Source: JBDIAG01 sp963835085
GTDB taxonomy: Bacteria > Actinomycetota > Actinomycetes > Actinomycetales > CAWJMD01
Length of the DNA: 64,000 bases
Direction of reading: 5' to 3'
NCBI GenBank assembly: GCA_963835085.1
Contig: CAWIED010000004.1
Span: forward strand, 1 to 64,000
Position numbers and translations under genes: made by a program. Numbering within the stretch: position 1 is the stretch's first letter; each line of letters opens with the position of its first letter. The notes beneath the pieces were generated by a model. It was not told the DNA's origin. It did no database searches and was given only the letters and a program-made list of their open reading frames with translations. Positions 55,224-63,636 of this stretch are shown one piece after another.

Positions 55224-55504
55224 TGACCTATCTCATCGCCTACGACATCACAGACGACAACACGCGAGCCCGGGCCGCTGCAGCCATTCAAAGCTTCGGC
55301 GATCGGATCCAACACAGTGTCTACCTCGCCGACCTCGAGCCTGGCACCGACGTTCCCGAACTAGTCACCTACATCACCGAAATCACGAATCCTCGCACCG
55401 ATACCATCAGGATCAGCCCCCAATGCGCAGCCTGTCTCAACGGCACTATCACCATCGGGCAGGCACAACGCGTACCTGCTCCCCTCGCCTGGATCATCGT
55501 CTAA
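55211..55504 (+). CDS. cas2: Cas2
   Basis: 97 residues, normal Cas2 length; the partner that bridges Cas1 dimers in the integrase. It starts MARLMTYLIAYDITDDNTRA, with the conserved Asp in YDITDD, then FGDRIQHSVYLADLEPGTDV and a C-terminal ferredoxin-fold strand. ATG 55211 has an upstream GGAG; the second ATG at 55223 overlaps the RT-Cas1 stop and is an alternative. The segment TDTIRISPQCAACLNGT is typical of the last strand region. Confidence 0.93.
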   Translation: MARLMTYLIAYDITDDNTRARAAAAIQSFGDRIQHSVYLADLEPGTDVPELVTYITEITNPRTDTIRISPQCAACLNGTITIGQAQRVPAPLAWIIV

Positions 55505-55512
55505 GAGCCGTC

Positions 55513-56268
55513 ATGCCACAAACTTGGACCCTACGACTACGACGTGCGCAACGGCGCCCCATGACCCCAGGACAACTCCGAAACCTCCTTGGTGAATGGC
55601 TAGATACGCGAGAAACCGCGCGGGCCCCTGTGGACAAACTCAGGAGACCTCACGAAGACGACCACAGCTACAGCGGATACATAGAGTCGATGGGTCAGGA
55701 CACGATTGTCACAATCAATCTCCTCAACGACGGACTTGAACCGCTGCTCCGTCACAGCATCGCCACCTATACCCGAAGTTCCGGGCTATGGCAGGTGTCA
55801 GATATTCGGGAACACACGCGGACTATCACCTGGAAAGAACTAGCTGACTCCCCTACGCGATACCGATGGATCCTCAAATTCATCACCCCAACAGCGGTAG
55901 CGTCCAATCGCCCTCCGCGTCTCAACGTCCCGCCCTTGGACCCACATGCCTTCCTCCGCTGTCTCCGAAGCACCTGGCTCTACAACGATGCGGCAAGCTG
56001 TCCTGCGCCCATCACCGACGACCTCCCCATCATCATCACCGCAATCAACGGCACAACCAGCCGCCACTCAATAGGCGCGGGACGACGACACCGAAACGAC
56101 CAAAGATTCTATGCTGGAGCATTCACCGGAACTTTGACTCTTCAAACGGAGAAACATTCACAGGCATGGGAATCTGTCGATAGACTTGTCCGATTTGCCG
56201 AATATGCAGGCGTAGGGATAAGAACAAAGTATGGCCTTGGCGCCACCATGCTCACCACCAGGAGATAG
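55513..56268 (+). CDS. cas6: Cas6 pre-crRNA endoribonuclease
   Basis: 251 residues, 8 bp after cas2. The C-terminal Cas6 signature is clear: RFYAGAFTGTLTLQTEKHSQ followed by VDRLVRFAEYAGVGIRTKYG and LGATM, the glycine-rich loop of the second ferredoxin-like fold. The N-terminal fold holds PHEDDHSYSGYIESMG. A histidine (such as in the HSYSGYI region) may be catalytic, but this is uncertain. It should cut the repeats below the TCTGG/CCAGA hairpin. It is the last gene before array 2. Confidence 0.88.
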   Translation: MPQTWTLRLRRAQRRPMTPGQLRNLLGEWLDTRETARAPVDKLRRPHEDDHSYSGYIESMGQDTIVTINLLNDGLEPLLRHSIATYTRSSGLWQVSDIREHTRTITWKELADSPTRYRWILKFITPTAVASNRPPRLNVPPLDPHAFLRCLRSTWLYNDAASCPAPITDDLPIIITAINGTTSRHSIGAGRRHRNDQRFYAGAFTGTLTLQTEKHSQAWESVDRLVRFAEYAGVGIRTKYGLGATMLTTRR

Positions 56269-56466
56269 AGGGTCTGATGAAAAGACCACTCAGGCCTCAG
56301 AGTAAGCCTGGGTAAATGCCGGTTGAGCCTCGTTGTGCGCGTTGGGCATCTGGTCGGTCAGGTTTGTGAGCCGGGTGGAGTGTTCCCGTGAGTTGGCGTC
56401 GTTGCCGGCGGAGTGAGTCGCTGCGCCGGCTACACATTTGGGCTGACGTCGCCCGCACTACGTGCT

Positions 56467-56650
56467 GTTGCTACCCGGCTAGTCCAGATTGGTTGGTGTC
56501 GACCTGCCAACAGCAGGAGCTGAACGACCGCGCCGCTCTCGTTGCTGTCTGGCTAATCCAGATTGGTGGGTGTCGACGAGGCGCTGCGCACACGCCTGAG
56601 TGAGGCGCAAACGGTTGCTGTCTGGCTAATCCAGATTGGTGGGTGTCGAC
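56467..56650 (-). CRISPR. CRISPR array 2, oldest segment
   Basis: A degenerate repeat (56467-56503, several changes) and two exact GGGTGTCGAC-type repeats (56541-56577, 56614-56650) with spacers of 37 and 36 nt. This is the leader-distal end of the array. An IS3 fragment begins right after the third repeat or a short spacer remnant (GTTCGCTTGGCTCCCG). Confidence 0.93.
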
Positions 56651-57270
56651 GTTCGCTTGGCTCCCGTACCCAGGTGTGATCGGGCCGCGGCGCGGTGAAG
56701 TCCGGGTTCAGTAGGTCCCCGGAACGCACCCCGTCCTTCGCTTGGATCGTGGTGCGGATGCCTTTCGCCCGGGTGTTCCCCGACAGCCCGAGCACCCGCA
56801 TCGCACGGTCCACGGCGCCGCGGGAGGCGTCAGCGATCACGGTGCGGCGGATCAGCGCGGTCATCTTCTTCCGCCCATACAGGCCTTCCGCGCTCATCCG
56901 GCGACGTGTCGTCCCGTCGGGCTTGACGACGTCCCTCCACACGGTGTCACGGACGGCGTCGACGACCATCGTGTCGGTCACGGTTCGGGCTGATACGCGC
57001 CCTTGCCGCCAGGCCCGGTAGGTGCGCGCGGCGATCTTCACGCCCTGCTCACGGCAGGACCCTGATGATCGACTCGACCGCGTGCCCCTCGCTCCTCATC
57101 TGGTCGATGAAGCCCATGATCAACGGTTGCGGGGGTCGAGTTCCCCCACGAAGAAAGTCGTCGCCGCTTTCAGGATCGCGACATCGTCACGCAACCTTTT
57201 GTTCTCGGCCTTCAGGCGACGGATCTCCGCGTGTTCCTCGCTGGTCTGCCCATCCCGGTCGCCGGCGTCG
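56651..57270 (-). mobile_element. IS3-family transposase fragment inside the CRISPR array
   Basis: Minus-strand pieces of both IS3 genes. The OrfA C-terminus EEHAEIRRLKAENKRLRDDV, ILKAATTFFVGELDPRNR, lies at about 57120-57240. The OrfB N-terminal half (FIDQMRSEGHAVESIIRVLR, ARTYRAWRQGRVSARTVTDT, YGRKKMTALIRRTVIADASR) runs down to HTWV at about 56665, just before the DDE integrase core. Both IS ends and the catalytic core are missing, so it cannot move. CRISPR repeats abut on both sides; the right one is cut to its last 22 nt. Confidence 0.85.
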
Positions 57271-57621
57271 ATCCAGATTGGTGGGTGTCGACCAAGAGAT
57301 TGAAGAGATCCAAGCTCCTCCAGCAAAGTTGCTGTCTGGCTAATCCAGATTGGTGGTGTCGACGTGAGCTGGGGCGTGAGTCGGCCGTTGTGTCAGCGTT
57401 GCTGTCTGGCTAATCCAGATTGGTGGGTGTCGACGTGTTTACGTGGATTGGTGCGCCACTCGCTGGGGTTGCTGTCTGGCTAATCCAGATTGGTGGTTGT
57501 CGACTCAGGCCGACCTTGCAGCCAGCGAGGTCTTCTCGGTTGCTGTCTGGCTAATCCAGATTGGTGGTTGTCGACAACAGGCCAAGGAAATAGTGGCGGA
57601 GCTAATTGAGGTTGCTGTCTG
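57271..57621 (-). CRISPR. CRISPR array 2, middle segment with the repeat-type switch
   Basis: A truncated repeat (57271-57292), a 36-nt repeat lacking one G (57328-57363), a GGG-type repeat (57398-57434), then GGT-type repeats ending GGTGGTTGTCGAC at 57468-57504 and 57539-57575. The first 11 nt of another repeat (57611-57621) are cut by IS66. Five spacers of 33-35 nt. The change from GGG to GGT marks a mutation that was then copied into every newer repeat. Confidence 0.95.
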
Positions 57622-59195
57622 GTAACTGGTCAGGTGGGTAGCCAGGCGGGTCCTCTGGCGGCTGCGGTGAGCGCGTCGAGGTGATTCAGGCCGTGTTTGG
57701 TGGCGGTGGCGAGGTAGGAGCGGATCCGGGTGAAGTGTTCCGCGCCGGTCATCGTGCGCAGGCTTCCGGAGATCTTCTGGCGGAGTTTGATCATCCGGAT
57801 TTCTCGTTCGGCGGCGTTGTTATCGAACGGGACCCGGGCGTCGTTGACGAATCTGAGGTAGTCGGCGTGCCGGTCTCGCATCCGGCGGGCGAGTGCGTTG
57901 TGCTTGCCGGTCAGCTTCGTCTCGCGGCCCGCGGTCTCGGTGATCCCGATCTGCACCGCATGCCAGTATCGTCGTCGCGCGTCTTGGACAGCGTCGTGGT
58001 CGAGGGTGGTGTGCGTGCCATCCACGGCCCGCGCCGCGCTCACGAGGCGGTTCAGCTCGCGCAACGCGTCCCCGGCCTGGCCCGCCCAGCACCATTCACC
58101 CTCCGCGGCGGTATCGGTGACGGCATTGAGTTCCCGGAGCAGGTGCGCCCCGCACAGCTGATGACCGCCGACCTGGTCGTAGGTGTCGTAGGGGGCCCAC
58201 GCGTCATGCACCGCGACACCAGTGAAGACGGGCATCACACCGGCGGCGTCCATGCCCGCCCGTCCGCGTTTGTCGTGCACGGTGATCAGCGAGTACCGGC
58301 CGGTGGACGCGGAATGCACCCACCGCAGCCGGCCGTCCACGCGCAGCCCGGTCTCATCGAAATGCGCGACCTCGGCCGCGGCGACCCGCTCCGCGACCAG
58401 GGTCATGAACGCGTCCAGCCCGCCCGCGGTACGGGCGGTCATCGCCGCGACCGTCCCGGCCGAGAGGGGAACCCCGAGCAGGTCGGAGATCGCGCACGCG
58501 GTGCGGTGTTTGGAGAGGAACTGTCCCGCGTACAAGTACACGACCGCTGCCGTGACCCGAGGACCGTACTGTGTCGGCGCGGACACGCCCGCCGGTGCCG
58601 CAGCAGTGGTCGTGGTCCCGCACGAGCATGTCCGGGACATGAGCTGATGCTCGGTCACGAACGCCCGGATCGGGGGCAAGTCGAACACCTGACGACGCTC
58701 CACCCCGGCCTGGTCCGCGTCGGCAAGTCCCGCCCCGCACCCGTCACACGCGTCGGGTTCATGGGTGATCACCTCGTCCGGGACCTGAACCTGCGACAAC
58801 GTCGAACCCGCCCTGCCCGCCCTGCCCGCCAGGCTTACGCCCAGACGCGCCCCGCAACGAGCGTGGTGCGGGTTTCACGAACGGGGAATCCGACGACGGC
58901 GGCCTCGACGAGTTCCGGGAGTTCGACCCAAGCTGGCGACGCAGATCAGCGACCTCCGCACGCAACGCGACCGCCTCCGCACGGAGGACGTCGATCTCCA
59001 GCAGCTCATGAAACTCGGCACGATCGCTCACCGCAACGCGACCGCCTCCGCACGGAGGACGTCGATCTGCGCCGCCTGCGCCACCACGAGCGCGGCGAGC
59101 TCCTCATACGACGGACCAGAAACACCCACCCATCAGGGTTAACAGAACCCCGAACCACACCACGACGACACGCCGATACCCACCTGACCAGTTAC
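57622..59195 (-). mobile_element. IS66-family insertion sequence inside a CRISPR repeat
   Basis: 1574 bp, bounded by perfect 19-bp inverted repeats GTAACTGGTCAGGTGGGTA (57622-57640) and its complement (59177-59195). It is flanked by 8-bp direct repeats GCTGTCTG (57614-57621, 59196-59203), the duplication length typical of IS66. Removing the element and one copy restores an intact CRISPR repeat. It encodes one transposase, frameshifted. A 37-bp direct repeat (58961-58997, 59032-59068) lies near the right end. Confidence 0.93.
57630..59031 (-). pseudogene. IS66-family transposase (one frameshift)
   Basis: DDE transposase. The N-terminal coiled-coil and linker, MSDRAEFHELLEIDVLRAEA and NSRNSSRPPSSDSPF, is in one frame. 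The frame shifts near 58820 into the zinc-finger region (DACDGCGAGLADADQAG, CSCGTT). The catalytic part has the Asp in AEVAHFDETGLRVDGRLRW, the Asp in AVHDAWAPYDTY and the Glu in FDNNAAEREIRMIKLRQKIS. The C-terminus is IRSYLATATKHGLNHLDAL. Except for the single break the protein is complete, so the insertion is recent. Confidence 0.87.
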
Positions 59196-60268
59196 GCTGT
59201 CTGGCTAATCCAGATTGGTGGTTGTCGACACGAGATGTATCCGTTAATGCCTGATGTGTTTGTATTGAGTTGCTGTCTGGCTAATCCAGATTGGTGGTTG
59301 TCGACGACGATTGCGGGTAGAAGAGGCTGCCGTGCCCGTTGCTGTCTGGCTAATCCAGATTGGTGGTTGTCGACCGTGATTTAGAAGTGCAACTTGCTGA
59401 CATCGTTCAGGTTGCTGTTTGGCTAATCCAGATTGGTGGTTGTCGACATGGATGATCCAAGCGGGGCGAGGTCCCTTTGCGGTTGCTGTCTGGCTAATCC
59501 AGATTGGTGGTTGTCGACGTGCGCTACTCGCTGGGACGAGAGGCTCGAGTTTCGTTGCTGTCTGGCTAATCTAGATTGGTGGTTGTCGACCGATAGACAT
59601 CGAGGGGGGCCAGCGATCCTGCGGGATGTTGCTGTCTGGCTAATCCAGATTGGTGGTTGTCGACTCGGCGAAACGATCTGTGTCGCCACCCGGGCGTACG
59701 ATCAGTTGCTGTCTGGCTAATCCAGATTGGTGGTTGTCGACAGGCCGGTGAAGGTTCTCGTCAACTGGTTCTCCGCGTTGCTGTCTGGCTAATCCAGATT
59801 GGTGGTTGTCGACAGGGGCTTCCCATGAAAGATTGGAGGCGGTCACGATGACGTTGCTGTCTGGCTAATCCAGATTGGTGGTTGTCGACCCGGAGCTTTT
59901 GGCCTCCAGAATCCCCTCACGAAAGGCGTTGCTGTCTGGCTAATCCAGATTGGTGGTTGTCGACGGGAGCCGTCGAAGGTGGGACTGGCGATTAGGACGC
60001 CTCACGAAAGGCGTTGCTGTCTGGCTAATCCAGATTGGTGGTTGTCGACCTTTCCGCTCCAGCTCGAGGTAGAGTGGCCGTCGTGTTGCTGTCTGGCTAA
60101 TCCAGATTGGTGGTTGTCGACAGGTGAGCCCTTGGCGCTCTACACGCCAACTAATCCGTTGCTGTCTGGCTAATCCAGATTGGTGGTTGTCGACTTCAGT
60201 ACAGGCCTGAACACTCCTTTCTCGCCGCCGAGTTGCTGTCTGGCTAATCCAGATTGGTGGTTGTCGAC
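59196..60268 (-). CRISPR. CRISPR array 2, leader-proximal segment (14 full repeats)
   Basis: The remaining part of the IS66-split repeat (59196-59229), then GGT-type repeats starting at 59269, 59338, 59411, 59482, 59554, 59628, 59705, 59777, 59853, 59928, 60013, 60085, 60158 and 60232. Two have single changes (GCTGTTT at 59411, ATCTAG at 59554). The 14 spacers are 32-40 nt except one of apparent 48 nt (59965-60012). The leader at 60269 gives leftward transcription; the newest spacers are at the right. Confidence 0.97.
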
Positions 60269-60464
60269 TGTCACCCGTTTGCCGGGCCTGTGACCTGCGG
60301 TTATGGGTGGCCGTGACGTAGGTGATGGTCGCAGGGGGTGCCGGTGTGGTGTGTGGTGCCCTGAGCTGGGGTGGTGGAGTTGTGAAGGTGCTGGTCAGGG
60401 GCTTGATGTTAGCGTACGTAGGTGGCGGCGTAAATCGGACCACCTCGTGCAGGGCAAAACGGGC
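60269..60464 (-). promoter_or_regulatory. Leader of CRISPR array 2
   Basis: 196 bp, near-identical to the array 1 leader at 36818-37013 and likewise next to the last repeat. Beyond 60464 the two loci are unrelated. Because the leaders are conserved while the arrays differ, both are probably still recognised by the same Cas1-Cas2. Confidence 0.85.
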
Positions 60465-60704
60465 ATAGGGACAGGTTGCCCGTGGCGAACACACGCCTAT
60501 AGGTCGCAGAGGATGTCTTGGTCGGCCCGTTCTGCCCTTCAACACGGGTCAGCTGGCCAGCGATGGTCGCTACCGGGCGCGCAGCATCTTGTCTAGAACT
60601 GTCGTTCGAGATTGTGGGATGATCCCTGTTCATCGCTAGGGGTATGCGGCGTACTCCACCTCGTGAAGGCATGACGCGCGCGGAGCGGTCCGCCCGTTCC
60701 GGCA

Positions 60705-61113
60705 TTGGCCCACCCGATGCCTCGTGATGGCGACGTGTCACTCCCGGGGCACCCCGCTATCGGACCGCGGCATTGTTGGGTGATCGATGCCCCGACCAGT
60801 CCCGGCCGATGGTCCGGGATCTTGCCGGCCTGGCAACGCACCAGCCATGGCTGGCAGGGCACACCACGTGGGCGGTCGAGGACGGCGAAAGTACCGTCGT
60901 CCTCACCGCGTGGCTCGACAGCCGCCACCGGGGACCTCACGAGCAGAACTCATGAGCCGCCCCGACGGCACCAGGACCATTATCGGCAAGGTCAAGCCTC
61001 CGCAGCCCTCACGACATGAGCCGCCCCGACGGCACTACCTGATCACCCGCCGGCCCCGGCCGGGCCAAGATTTCACCGAAGCTCTACTGCATACCCAGAA
61101 TCAGCCTGGCTGA
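60705..61113 (+). pseudogene. Remnants of small hypothetical genes
   Basis: RHCWVIDAPTSPGRWSGILP (frame 3) and TTWAVEDGESTVVLTAWLDS (frame 2, from about 60865) together resemble a short actinobacterial protein broken by a frameshift. A second 53-codon frame (MSRPDGTRTIIGKVKPPQPS) from 60951 overlaps. CATGAGCCGCCCCGACGGCA occurs at about 60952 and 61016. The rest of 60465-61485 shows nothing convincing. Confidence 0.35.
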
Positions 61114-61485
61114 TGACGATCACGCAAACTGTCCAACCAGGAGGAGAAACATCAGGGCCGATTCTCACCTTTTCCCTGCGCCGGCGGCCATGGGTCCTGA
61201 ATGCCGCTACTGCGGACGATCTCTCGGCGACCCGGCGGTCCTGGTCAAGTGTAGGCGTCTTCGGCGGACGCTCCCTCATTGCCTCGGCGAGTTCTGACGT
61301 CATCAGGAGCAGCGGGCACCTAACGGCGTCCGACAAGAATTTCAGCGCAGGGACGCTCAGCTTAGCTAAGCGAGTACACCTGTCCTGTAACAATTTCGGT
61401 CTAGTCCGAGAATGGACTTGGCCACGCGCGCGGTAGCCTCCGGCGGAGCGCAGCGGAGCCGGATTCCTGGGTGGGTGGTGCGGGG

Positions 61486-62766
61486 TCAGGCGACGGGTTG
61501 CAGGGTGACGGTGTAGCCGAGTGCTTGCAGTCCTCGGACGTGGTGGCGGGTTGTGGCGGTGGTGGAGATGCGGCGGTCGTAGTGGTCGGCGCCGAGGTCG
61601 GTGAATCGGGTGTCGGGGTTGGATAGCAGGTGCCACACGATGGTCAGGATCGAGCGGCCGACGGCGACGGCGGCCCTCTTCGTGCCGCGTCGGCGGGCGA
61701 TGCGTCGGTAGCGGGCGCCGAGGAAGGTCTGGGTCCGGGCAGCGCCGATGGCGGCTTCGCCGAGCACGCGCGCCAGGTAACGGTTCCCGGGCCCGGTGGA
61801 GCCGTTGCCCATGTTCTTGCCTGCTGAGCTCTTGATCCCAGGGGCGAATCTGGCCCACGACGCGAGGTGGGCCGGTGTGGGGAACCGGGTCATGTCCAGA
61901 CCGATCTCGGCGAGGATGATCGCGGCGGCGGTCGCTCCAATTCCGGGGATCTCATCGAGGCGGGCGACGGTGTCCGCGAAGGGGCCAGCAGTGCCTCGAT
62001 CCGGGCATCCAGGGCCGCGATGTCGGCGTCGTCACGGTCGATACGGGCCAGCATCAGTGCCAACCGGAACCGGTGCTGCTCATCGAACGTGCCGACCTTG
62101 AGGCCGGCGAATGCCTCCTGCAGGAGCGTGAGCTTGGTCCGCATCCGCGTCCTGGCCAGGCCGGCCAGGACCCTGGGGTCCCGTTCGCCGGCGATCATCG
62201 CCTCCATCATCGCCCGCCCGGACACCCCGTGGATGTCGGAAGCGACCACCGAGAGCTTGAGACAGGCCTCTTCGAGGAGCTTCTCCACCCGGTTCTTCTG
62301 TGCGTTACGGGCCCCGACCAAGGTCGACCCGATCCCGGGTCAACCCCCGCAACTGACGGATCTCGGCCGGCGGCACGAAACTCGGGCGCAGCATCTGGCG
62401 TTCGGCGACCTTGCACAACCACACCGCATCGAGCACGTCGGTCTTCGGACGACCCGGCAGATGCCGCACGTCCCTGGCGTTGACCAACCACGGCTGCAGG
62501 CCATGGGCCTCGAACAGGTAGAACGGTGCCCGCCAGTAATCACTGGTGGCCTCCATCACGACCCGCTGAACCCCGAGCTCGACCAACCGGTTCGCCAGCT
62601 CACTCAACGAACCCACCATCGTCGAATGCGTCGACACCTCCTGGCCTCGCCGCCTCGTACCCGTCGGCGCGGGTAGCCGCACACAACACACGACCTCGGC
62701 CTTGCCGATGTCCAACGCGGCGACACGTTCGATGATCTGCTCATCATCGTCGGATTCTGCGAACAC
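61486..62766 (-). pseudogene. IS110-family transposase (two frameshifts)
   Basis: DEDD transposase. The start is taken at GTG 62766: VFAESDDDEQIIERVAALDI with the first Asp (LDIGKAEVV). Glu is in VVMEATSDYWRAPFYLFEAH and the Asp pair in GRPKTDVLDAVWL. The frame shifts near 62325 (RNAQKNRVEKLLEEACLKLS) and near 61980 (LDEIPGIGATAAAIILAEIG). The C-terminal transposase_20 part FAPGIKSSAGKNMGNGSTGP has the conserved Ser and GN(R) region. Ends and target duplication were not identified. Confidence 0.85.
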
Positions 62767-63099
62767 CTCGCCCCTCCTCCGGATCGCTCTCCTGATGACA
62801 ACGACCGCCCGGGGGAACCACCAGGGCACACAGCAAATCTAGTCCTCGCGCTCACACCAGACACCGTCACCGGCAACCGGATCGGCAGCATTGAAGGGCC
62901 CACCACGCAGTTCTCCCCCGGCTAGACGACGGCCTCACAGGACCATAGGAACAACGGCGTCACCGGACGGCCGCACCACCATTCTCACCCCGGAACGGGC
63001 GGCCCGACAGGGCCACATTGGCTAGTCGGAAAATTGCTGCTATCGCAGCGTCAAACACTGTGTCCGCCTCGAGCTGGCGGACAGATCGCCAGATGCGCT

Positions 63100-63540
63100 C
63101 CTAGCTGGCTGAAGCACGTTCTGCAGCCCGCCTCGCACAGCTCCACCAAACCGCGACTTGACCGCCGCGACCATCCGACGGCCCCGACGTCGGGGCAGGC
63201 CACCTGGCGGCTCGCGTACACGAAACGGCACCCTCACCGGCGTACGCGTGAAGCCGAGATGCACAACGACCGCTGGCACAACGTCCGCACCTTGGTCGAG
63301 GAGAACGACCCCGCCAACGCCCAACGCGTGGCCCCGCACGATCGTCTACGGCAACCACGCCGCGACCAAAGTGGTTCCGTGAGGAGCTCGGCGAGCCGTG
63401 GGAGGCCGTCGCCCAGTATCTCGGCGACAAGCTCACGACGGTTCTCAACCACTACTTCCGTGCTGGAGAAGACGCCCTCCGTCCGTCAACAAGCTATCCA
63501 GCCTCTGAAGGGTGAAGCCACGCACGAACCACCCATGTGA
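63100..63540 (+). pseudogene. Tyrosine recombinase C-terminal remnant
   Basis: Near 63255 EAEMHNDRWHNVRTLVEEND is followed, with indels, by an APHDLRHTAATKWF-like box II at about 63330-63375. An intact frame KWFREELGEPWEAVAQYLGD, KLTTVLNHYFRAGEDALRPS ends at TGA 63538. The HxLRHT motif and the Tyr in LNHYF fit a phage-type integrase. Several indels and no N-terminal half: inactive. It may mark an old element boundary. Confidence 0.55.
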
Positions 63541-63636
63541 ATAAGAAAGTTTCGCCTTTCACTGGCCTGGCCGGGACGACTCCGATGGTGACCTGCGCAG
63601 AGCTGAAAAATTGACCTCACAAAGGAAGGCTCAAGG

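Noticed and set aside
59591..59627. Possible relation of this spacer to the one at 36527-36564 through a shared GGGGGGCCAGC
   Set aside because: The match is short and low-complexity, and the surrounding bases and frames disagree.
35866..60231. Use of open plus-strand frames in most spacers as proof of sense-strand targeting
   Set aside because: A 35-nt GC-rich sequence usually has at least one open frame by chance; only the spacers with synonymous variation carry real evidence.
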